Assembly: GCA_022497145.1 (NCBI GenBank)
Contig: MU385856.1
Coordinates: 558,001 to 622,000 of the forward strand
Length of the DNA: 64,000 nt
Direction of reading: 5' to 3'
DNA from: Rostrohypoxylon terebratum
Taxonomy: Eukaryota; Ascomycota; Sordariomycetes; Xylariales; Hypoxylaceae
Shown in pieces: positions 57,385-64,000 of the stretch (its first letter is position 1; every line of letters begins with the position of its first letter). The notes under the pieces were generated by a model. It was not told the origin of the DNA. It saw only the letters and a list, made by a program, of their open reading frames with translations, and searched no databases. Position numbers and translations under genes: made by a program.

Positions 57385-58398
57385 ATGCCTCCTTCAAAGA
57401 AGCGAAAGACTGCAAAAGGTGCGAAGGTTGCAAAGGCTACTGCCGATGCCGATGATACGCCTGCACCAGCATCGGCACCGACATCGACAGTAGCAGAAGC
57501 AGTAGAACAGACTCCTCCAACCAACGAAGAGACCCCCCAAGAACAACACATAGATAAACCGAACGATGCCGCACAAGCAGAGGAATCCGCACCAATAGAG
57601 GCTACCACAGAAGCAGCAGAGAAGGCACCCGTCACCGCCTCCGATGCCGCCGACAAAGCCAAAGATCGCATGGCACGTTTCCGCGCGCTACAAGCCCGAG
57701 CCAAATCATCCTCGGACCAGAACCTCGCCGAAGCGACGAAGGAATCGCAGCGTCTGGCGACGGACCCGTCGGCGCTCGTAGCGTTGAACCGACGGCGCGA
57801 CATCGCGTCTCACAAGCTGCTGAAGGCGGAGACGGAGGAGGCGGGCGACGACTTCGAACGCAAGCGCGCGTGGGACTGGACGGCGGAGGAGAGCGAGCGC
57901 TGGGACAAGCGCGTCAAGAAGAAGGCCGCGCACCGCGACAACAACGCGTTCCAGGACTACCGCCAGGAGAGCAACAAGGTGTACAAGCGCCAGCTGCGCG
58001 ACATGGCACCCAACCTCAACCTCGAGCGCTACGAGAAGGACAAGATGGCCGCTATCGAGAAGGCCGCTGCCTCTGGCGGCCTGGACATCATCGAGACGGA
58101 GGACGGCGAGTTGATTGCCGTGGATAAGGATGGGAGCTTCTACTCGACGGCGGACTCCACCACGTTCGCGGAGAATAAGCCGGATAAGGCGGCGATTGAT
58201 AGGTTGGTCGGAGACCTGCAGAAGGCGGAGGACCAACGCTTGCGTAAGAGGAGGGAGAGGATGGCACAGAATGGCGACGAGGGCGATGTCACGTACATCA
58301 ACGAGAAGAACAAGCAGTTCAACCAGAAGCTGTCGAGGTTCTACAACAAATACACGGCGGAGATCAGGGACAGCTTCGAACGTGGAACGATGATCTGA
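57385..58398 (+). CDS. SYF2: Pre-mRNA-splicing factor SYF2
   Basis: One exon encodes 337 aa. Syf2 is a component of the Prp19-associated (NineTeen) complex in active spliceosomes. The N-terminal 90 residues are Ala/Thr/Glu-rich and disordered after a basic start (PPSKKRKTAKGAK). The SYF2 domain follows: DRMARFRALQARAK, KLLKAETEEAGDDFERKRAW, DWTAEESERWDKRVKKK, FQDYRQESNKVYKRQL, ERYEKDKMAAIEKAA, and near the end YINEKNKQFNQKLSRFYNKY. The length is usual for moulds. The GC content rises sharply inside the gene. It is convergent with COQ11, with 175 bp between stops. Confidence 0.93.
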   Translation: MPPSKKRKTAKGAKVAKATADADDTPAPASAPTSTVAEAVEQTPPTNEETPQEQHIDKPNDAAQAEESAPIEATTEAAEKAPVTASDAADKAKDRMARFRALQARAKSSSDQNLAEATKESQRLATDPSALVALNRRRDIASHKLLKAETEEAGDDFERKRAWDWTAEESERWDKRVKKKAAHRDNNAFQDYRQESNKVYKRQLRDMAPNLNLERYEKDKMAAIEKAAASGGLDIIETEDGELIAVDKDGSFYSTADSTTFAENKPDKAAIDRLVGDLQKAEDQRLRKRRERMAQNGDEGDVTYINEKNKQFNQKLSRFYNKYTAEIRDSFERGTMI

Positions 58399-58572
58399 AC
58401 AGTAGAAATGGGAGGAGGGCATATCTTAGTATTGAGAGGGCATTGGCAGATGCTTATTGCTCATGTCCCATGAATAAACCAACCATACAAAGCATATTCG
58501 GGGCGTCTGGCAACTATGATACAAGTCTAGGAGTTGTTGCATTAATACATTTTTTTCCCGACTGGGTTCGAT

Positions 58573-59509
58573 TCAGAGCATGCCTTTCCTCCACGCCTTG
58601 TTTGCCAAATCCTCGATCTCGGGCACCTCGATGGGTCCCTTGACTTCCGTGTCACCTAAAGCCTCGACGACGGCCTCTGCCACCACATCGACCTTCAAGG
58701 GTTTCGTACCGGCGGCACCCAGAAATCCGCTCATGGTACCACGCGTAACGTCGTTGAATATCTTTCCCATCAACGTCATACCCGCCATTCCCACCGTAAT
58801 CGGGCGAGAGCTGTCGTATAGGAAGGGTGCGCGGATAAATACCCCCCGCATATTCGGGAACTCTCTCGCAATCACGCTCTCGGCTTCCCTTTTCGTCGTT
58901 ATATACCGCGTGGGCAGCACCGGGGCACCACCCGCAGCCGATATGAAAGCGAAAGCCGATACTTTCTCCGCAGCAGCCTCCTTAGCCAGCATCACCGCGC
59001 TATCCCGGTTCATATTCTCGTACGTGAGCTGTGCCGCCGTCTCCGGCGGCCGGATATCCTGGTCTTGCCCGGCCTTCACCCCACGCTCTAACAGGTTCCC
59101 CGGTTGCGGCGCGGAGCTAAAAGCTTTCCTTAGCCCGGTGAGGGGGGACTCGCGGCCCTGTAGGACACCTTTGTAGTCCGCTTCTAGGAGGATACCCATG
59201 CTATGCACGACGAAGTCGGCGCCCTTGAGCAAAGGGGCGTAGGTCGCCGGACGCAGGATGTCGGCGCGCTCCCAGGACACCTTGTGGGCCCATTGCGGCG
59301 GCGTCGTGGATGATGTGACGGCGGTCCACTTTGGTTCGCCGGAACGACTAGGGGAGTGTTAGTAGGATGGTATCGAGAAATTTGGAGTATGTAGTGATAT
59401 CAATTCACCTGATAGATGTTACGTCCCATCCCCTGGCAACGGCGTATTTGCATATCCTGGACCCGAGAAAACCGTTGCCACCACACACAACCAATTTCTT
59501 GGATGACAT
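58573..59509 (-). CDS. COQ11: COQ11-like NAD(P)-binding protein (atypical SDR, NDUFA9-like)
   Basis: Two exons (59509-59409, 59347-58573) encode 291 aa. The start KKLVVCGGNGFLGSRICKYA gives the extended SDR loop GGNGFLG (10-16). Further matches are ADILRPATYAPLLKGADFVV, HSMGILLEADYKG, YENMNRDSAVMLAKEA, FISAAGGAPVLPTRYITTKR (in place of the usual catalytic YxxxK) and RGVFIRAPFLYD. This fits yeast Coq11/YLR290C, a mitochondrial matrix protein of the coenzyme Q synthome, and the related NDUFA9 family. I prefer Coq11 because of its length and the GGVLLE-type HSMGILLE motif. No clear mitochondrial presequence is seen before the Rossmann strand. The intron splits a Ser codon. Confidence 0.85.
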
Positions 59510-60333
59510 GATTGGAACTAATCTAGTATCATAAGACTATAGTGTAAAGGTCAGTTCTGTATAGTATAGAAACCATGAAAGAACTGCTCTTTAATATTGT
59601 GAAAATGAGTCATGAATGTGAACAGAGAGGGTCTTAACGGGTCTTAACGGGTCTTAACTATCGTACGCCTCTTGACTGCATAGACGTATGTATGTGGTAA
59701 CAATCAATGCATATCTTGAAATATCTACCTAGTTATTAGTAGTCCTAGAGTCCACACGTCTGAGAAATATCGAAGGTTTCCGCTAGGAATTTGACGGGAG
59801 AAATGGCAGGGATATGAGCTTGAATCGATTGTTGATTGGGTCGATGATGCTTTGACTCTACATAGTACATATGTAGTACTAGTCACTACCTATTAATAGT
59901 GTAGTAATAGGTAGAGTCAGGGAGTACCAGGTACAAGTGGGGCGACGGTAAGGCTGGAAATTTTTGTGGTAATTGTATGCTATCGATAAGAGGTTGTTGC
60001 TTCTTTAGACTTTAGAAAGCTTCACAAGCTGTAGAAATTTAGGGAAGTCGTTCCTGAATCCATCACCATCTCACCTACTAGTAACTTACCTGTAACTTAC
60101 CTCAATCCACATCCTTAAGGCAACTACTACTCCTCTATTCGTATCCCCCCAAATCCTTTCCTCGTCATCTCCTATCTCTTATCTCTGACAGCGTTAACAA
60201 TCCGATATTCTCATTCTCATTCTTACTCTTATCATCTATTATCCATAGTTAGATTCTTCAATCAATCGCGTTAATTAGGTCATCCAAGCAACCAACACCC
60301 TACGATCTACCGAGGTGCGTGAATCATCGTACC
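59510..60333. other. Divergent promoter between COQ11 and YAF9
   Basis: This 824-bp spacer contains three tandem GTCTTAACGG units (59631-59658) and a long CT-rich leader before YAF9. No gene is seen. Confidence 0.5.
59631..59658 (+). repeat. Three tandem GTCTTAACGG units
   Basis: Two exact copies and one near-complete copy of a 10-mer, 120 bp upstream of COQ11. Confidence 0.7.
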
Positions 60334-61167
60334 ATGGCGCCTCCCGCAGGCAAGCGCGTGAAGGGCGTGCAAATCTACCGACCCTTCATCTACGGCACGA
60401 CGGCTCGTCCGTTCAACGACACCGACAACCCGCGCCCCGCCAGCGTGCCCTCGGACCACACGCACTCGTGGCAGGTATTCGTCAAAGGCGTCGACGACAC
60501 CGACATCTTCTACTGGCTACGACGCGTGCAATTCAAGCTCCACGAGTCGATCCCGAACCACCTGCGCACGATCGACGCGGAGACGATCCAGAAGGAAAAC
60601 GAGGGCAAGCCCGCGGCGCAGCGGCAGAAGGGCTTCGTGGTCAACGAGACGGGCTGGGGCGAGTTCGAGATCACGATCCGGTTATACTACGACAGCCGCA
60701 GCAGCGAGAAGCCGCAGACGCTGTACCACCACCTACGGCTGCACCCCTACGGGCGCACGGAGGCCGAGAAGGAGGCCATGCGCAACGGCGGCGAGGTCGT
60801 GGCCTGGGTCTACGAGGAGCAGCTGTTCAACGAGCCGTTCGAGGACTTCTACAAGGTCCTGACCACGGGCGCGCGCGACAAGCACGCCCCGACGGGCGGC
60901 AAGGGCAAGGGTAAGGGCAAATCGGCACCCCCCCAATCGAGCGATACGAGCGATGTGAAAGAGCGCAGCGCGATGATACCGCTTACGAATAAGCCGGGGC
61001 AGCCGTTCAGCCGCGAGACGGAGCAGCTGGAGATCAAACGGCTGAAGGAGGCGGAGGATAAGGTTGAGCAGATGATCAAGGAGATGCACAAGGCGCTGCG
61101 AGAGAAAGAAGCCGAGGCCGCGGCGCTCAAGCAAGCTGCAGCGGCGGCTGCTTCGTCCGGCGCGTAG
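60334..61167 (+). CDS. YAF9: YEATS-domain protein YAF9 (SWR1/NuA4)
   Basis: One exon encodes 277 aa up to TAG at 61165-61167. Yaf9 is the acetyl-lysine reader shared by the SWR1 and NuA4 complexes. The YEATS domain runs from about residue 8 to 150: VKGVQIYRPFIYGTTA, the THSWQVFVKG strand with the aromatic-cage region, FYWLRRVQFKLHESIP, GWGEFEITIRLYYD and TLYHHLRLHPYG. Then come EEQLFNEPFEDFYKVLTTG, a GKGKGKGK linker, and a coiled coil (LEIKRLKEAEDKVEQMIKEM, ALREKEAEAAALKQ) for complex assembly. The MAPPAGKRVKGVQIYRP start is well supported; an ATG upstream in the overlapping frame is a shadow. The frame remains open for 99 codons after the stop (see next entry). Confidence 0.93.
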   Translation: MAPPAGKRVKGVQIYRPFIYGTTARPFNDTDNPRPASVPSDHTHSWQVFVKGVDDTDIFYWLRRVQFKLHESIPNHLRTIDAETIQKENEGKPAAQRQKGFVVNETGWGEFEITIRLYYDSRSSEKPQTLYHHLRLHPYGRTEAEKEAMRNGGEVVAWVYEEQLFNEPFEDFYKVLTTGARDKHAPTGGKGKGKGKSAPPQSSDTSDVKERSAMIPLTNKPGQPFSRETEQLEIKRLKEAEDKVEQMIKEMHKALREKEAEAAALKQAAAAAASSGA

Positions 61168-61467
61168 GGCGCGCCGAGACGAGGGAGCAGAAGGCAGAGC
61201 TTCGCGGCGGCGAGTACGGGTGCAGCCGACCAGAGAGAGGGTACTAAGCGTCAGCGAGGGCGGCCGCGCCTCAGCGAAGCGCTCGACAAGACCGCGGCGC
61301 TGAGAAGGGAGGGGCACGGGGACGGGAAGCGGGGTGAAGCTGCAGAAAAGGAGGAGGACAAAGAGGAAGATGATGAGGGGGAGAAGGAGGGGACGACGCG
61401 TATGGTCGATCTAAAGGTCTCGACGAGACACCTTAGGAGGCTAGGGCGCGGCGAGCGTATCGCATAG
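61168..61467 (+). other. In-frame open extension after the YAF9 stop codon
   Basis: After TAG (61165-61167) the same frame runs 99 sense codons to TAG at 61465-61467. The stretch is GC-rich and encodes a charged tail with an AT-hook-like KRQRGRPRL (61246-61272), acidic blocks (EKEEDKEEDDEGEKEG), and a basic end (RHLRRLGRG). It could be a readthrough tail, an alternative isoform, a remnant of a longer ancestral protein, or a chance open frame in GC-rich 3' UTR. Confidence 0.4.
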
Positions 61468-62909
61468 GACGGTGATTGCATAGTTTGCACGTTCGACTTA
61501 ATACTAGACTAGGAGCTGCGTCTTCGAACAAACTCAATTGGTTCATTGATACGCGTAGCGGAAGATCGCCCATCCTAGATACCTAGCTAGCCGAGCCCTG
61601 GTCGAGACCGACCTACCTACCCTACATACATCTCTACCCGATCTGTTAATGGGCATTGGGCGCATCGGGAGAGGGATTGGGGAATGGGGAAGAATCCCCA
61701 TGCTGCATTAGGGCCATTCCAAACGAGAGAAAGAGAGGCTATGCTTCGTCAACGTTGCTGCTACTAGTTCATTCAGCTCCAACTTTAGCAGGTCGCTCAG
61801 CATTTCAGCATGTGACGTGGCATGTCGAGAGGCGCATTTACATCGGTCATTATTACATACGAGGGCGCTATACTCGTCAAGGAATTCATGGAGTTGGTGC
61901 GACGTTGGGCTGCTTGATCAGATACATATATGAATTAACATCAAGTGCGAGCATTGCATCGTGAAGTTGCCGCTGGATGGAAATGTCACTTCTTGTGCCT
62001 TTCGACATGTGATAAAACGTGCTCTCGTGACACAACCATATAACTTTAGTGTCCAATATTGGTGTGTAGGAGGTATGTTAGGGGGTAACCAATACCCCTC
62101 AGCCCCTCTAGCTTACTATGCCAGTGCTGATACAACCTTCAAACACTTCCAAGGTTAGGTAAATAGCACGCAAATTGACCTTGTCACATGAACTTGGAAG
62201 CCATGATGTGGGGGCGTTATGTTTCTTTCATTTATATTGGATTGGAGTTTTTCTCTCAAGAGGTCTCCAGCCTCGAGTGAGTCTCCCAGTACATCGATAT
62301 ATCAAGTATCTGAGGTTCGTACCGGGAGACGTTAATGCACTGTCGATCAATCTAGGTGATCTTGATTTCCATTCCCTTAGTCCCGTCCGTCCCATGCTAA
62401 TTCCTTTTCCCCTCCTTCCCGTCCGTCCGTGACCCCCCCCCCCCTCCCCTACCTGACAAACGAGTCTTTCAATGGCCTTCTAGGTCGCAACCCTCGTTAC
62501 ATAGGAGAGAGTGGGTTCAAAGTGTTTGTGTTGGTAAAAACATGTGAGGTGCAAGGTGATTCGTGAGAGCTTTGCATAACTCTCTACTTCCTCTCGCATT
62601 CAGAGGCAGAAAATAGAACTTGACTTTTCCAAAAAGAGGCAAAAGCGTCAAGCATAGGACCCATAACTTTTTTTAAACCATTTCGCCCAGAACGCCTCTG
62701 CTGCACACCGCTCCTCAATAGACATTAACAAAGCATTCGGATATCTCCAAATCCCCGGTTACCCCACCTCGCCATGATCCCTGTCGTAACGCCATAACCG
62801 TATGTACAGTCTGTCTAGGTGCTGCTGCGTCTGCATGCTAGGTATAGACAAACGAAAAAAAAAGTAAAGGATTGGAAGTTTGCTTTTCCCTGTACGATCT
62901 CTGGTAGAT
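61468..62909. other. Intergenic, 1.4 kb, 3' ends of YAF9 and MDM34
   Basis: This convergent spacer shows no gene. A C11 run lies near 62433. Short plus frames at 61656-62432 lack domains. Confidence 0.5.
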
Positions 62910-64000
62910 CTACTGTGTCGCTTGGTATGCGGGGGGTGGAGTATCGTCTCGCTCCGCCCAGAAGTTCTCGTTTCGTTGCTTTTCGTCGTATACTCGACGC
63001 GCAATTTCGCCAGCCATCTTCATTATCCATGCCTGCTCGAGAATCACGGACGATGTGTCAGAGCCCATCGGCCGATGCCGCTCCAGGTTGAATGGGCTCT
63101 TGGAGGAGGAAGGAAAGCGGGTCGGTTCCACGACCTTCTGCTGTTGCTGAGCTGGAGGCGCCTCCGCATTTGGCTCCACCGTTAGTACGGGGCCACCCTC
63201 GTCAATAGCCGGATCTTGATATATGTCCATGTTCAGAGGAGTTCGAGATGGCACATCCCTCTCGGATCTGTAATGCATTTGGGTTGAGTAGGGCTCGTCT
63301 TCATCAGCCTGCTCCTCCTCGTGATCTTCTGGAATCGAATCTGGCAAGATCGGCTCCGAGAATGGGCCGTTAATAGATGTAGAATCTGAGATTGTCTCAC
63401 TGCTTTCGCTAGTGGGCTCGCTTCCGGTTTTACTCCGACGCAGGTTGACCACACGCGTCTTCTTCCTGCGCGAAGTTCTTGAATGTCTGCCAGCACCAAG
63501 AGCCAGACCAGTTGTGGCTGAGTGGAGACTGGACAGGGATGGTCGCGAAGGTATGCTACCTTGGTCGACGCTGCTGGAATCCGTAAACGTGTATGTGTTG
63601 CTAGTCCCCTGTAGAGATTGGGTACGCATCAGGCTGGGCGTCAACGCGGGAGTAGAATATCCGGTATCGCTCCGGTCCATCGATCCGGCCCAAGCCCTAA
63701 ACAACACATCACGAATGCCGGGCGTGAATAGCGACAATGTCCGTTGCGAATCAGTGAGAGCAGCTAGCTTCAATAAATTCTTTTGAGAAAATAGTGATTG
63801 TAGTTCGGGACCCCCGTCCATAGACAATGACGCAATATCGTTCGCGTCAAGCACGTGACCATTAGAGTCAACTGCTTCCGGAGGTGGATTGGCAAAGGGA
63901 TCGACGACAGCTTCATCCTGGGATCCTTCTTTTGGTGGTACTTCTTCTCTTGGTAATTGGTCGGGACACCAAAGCCGTAATGAGAGTTTGTGGATAATAG
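62910..64000 (-). CDS. MDM34: Mitochondrial distribution and morphology protein 34 (MDM34), C-terminal part
   Basis: The gene runs off the right edge; 363 codons plus 2 nt are visible, ending at TAG (62910-62912). Mdm34 is the outer-membrane SMP-domain subunit of ERMES, the ER-mitochondria tether that moves phospholipids. Visible is the end of the SMP domain (IIHKLSLRLWCPDQLP), a linker, the conserved DANDIASLSMDGGPELQSLF and NLLKLAALTDSQRTLSLFTP, then GIRDVLFRAWAG, a long Ser/Thr/Glu-rich region with basic RRKKTRVVNLRRSK, and the C-terminal QAWIMKMAGEIARRVYDEK, FWAERDDTPPPAYQATQ. These match Pezizomycotina Mdm34. The N-terminal SMP half is outside the window. No intron is seen in this part. 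Confidence 0.92.
   Translation of the reverse strand, partial: IIHKLSLRLWCPDQLPREEVPPKEGSQDEAVVDPFANPPPEAVDSNGHVLDANDIASLSMDGGPELQSLFSQKNLLKLAALTDSQRTLSLFTPGIRDVLFRAWAGSMDRSDTGYSTPALTPSLMRTQSLQGTSNTYTFTDSSSVDQGSIPSRPSLSSLHSATTGLALGAGRHSRTSRRKKTRVVNLRRSKTGSEPTSESSETISDSTSINGPFSEPILPDSIPEDHEEEQADEDEPYSTQMHYRSERDVPSRTPLNMDIYQDPAIDEGGPVLTVEPNAEAPPAQQQQKVVEPTRFPSSSKSPFNLERHRPMGSDTSSVILEQAWIMKMAGEIARRVYDEKQRNENFWAERDDTPPPAYQATQ

Overview
The window is nuclear DNA of a filamentous ascomycete (Pezizomycotina, most likely Sordariomycetes; I cannot name the genus). The evidence is short introns (about 40-110 nt) with GTRWGT donors and CTAAY branch sites just before the acceptor, orthologues of fungal-only genes (PTH11/SAT4-type membrane protein, UstYa/DUF3328 oxidase, MDM34, COQ11, RCO-1/TUP1), and intergenic DNA rich in the CCTAGGTAGGTACCTA words common in these genomes. 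Most genes are split by introns. I rebuilt the exon chains by matching phase, splice sites and protein family at each junction.

Layout. 1-1305 (+): 3' part of a Pro/Gln-rich protein with a GC-AG intron. 3714-5031 (+): PTH11-like seven-helix protein. 6872-7859 (+): RNase MRP subunit RMP1, with a start-stop uORF overlapping its ATG. 8389-10494 (-): TUP1/RCO-1 corepressor, with a 6.7-kb gene-free stretch upstream. 17195-18126 (+): UstYa-like oxidase. 19844-20941 (+): ERG3 sterol C5-desaturase. 22410-22784 (-): small membrane protein. 23572-24452 (+): ribosomal protein eL28. 25888-27225 (+): malate dehydrogenase. 27930-28889 (-): TRAPP subunit Trs33. 30065-32182 (-): Siz/PIAS SUMO ligase. 33210-33646 (+): DUF2423 small basic protein. 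33761-36489 (-): SWR1 subunit VPS72/YL1. 36.8-37.5 kb: a MITE-like element with terminal inverted repeats of about 80 bp. 40478-41700 (-): three-exon Ecl1-type life-span factor. 41.7-51.4 kb: a 10-kb gene desert. 51.4-55 kb: a graveyard of secondary-metabolism genes (reducing PKS fragment, FAD monooxygenase fragment). 55300-56850 (-): unrecognised 516-aa protein. 57385-58398 (+): splicing factor SYF2. 58573-59509 (-): COQ11-like protein. 60334-61167 (+): YEATS protein YAF9, whose frame stays open for 99 codons past its TAG. 62910-64000 (-): C-terminal part of ERMES subunit MDM34.

Most genes are housekeeping: chromatin (TUP1, VPS72, YAF9), RNA processing (RMP1, SYF2), translation (eL28), trafficking (Trs33), SUMO, mitochondria and lipids (MDM34, COQ11, ERG3), and central metabolism (MDH). 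Accessory content is limited to the orphan UstYa gene, the PTH11-like receptor, the MITE and the decayed PKS/monooxygenase locus. I found no intact new multi-gene system. The strongest unusual signals are the YAF9 extension with an AT-hook-like motif, the MITE, the decayed cluster, the RMP1 start-stop uORF and the long gene-free blocks next to TUP1 and ECL1.
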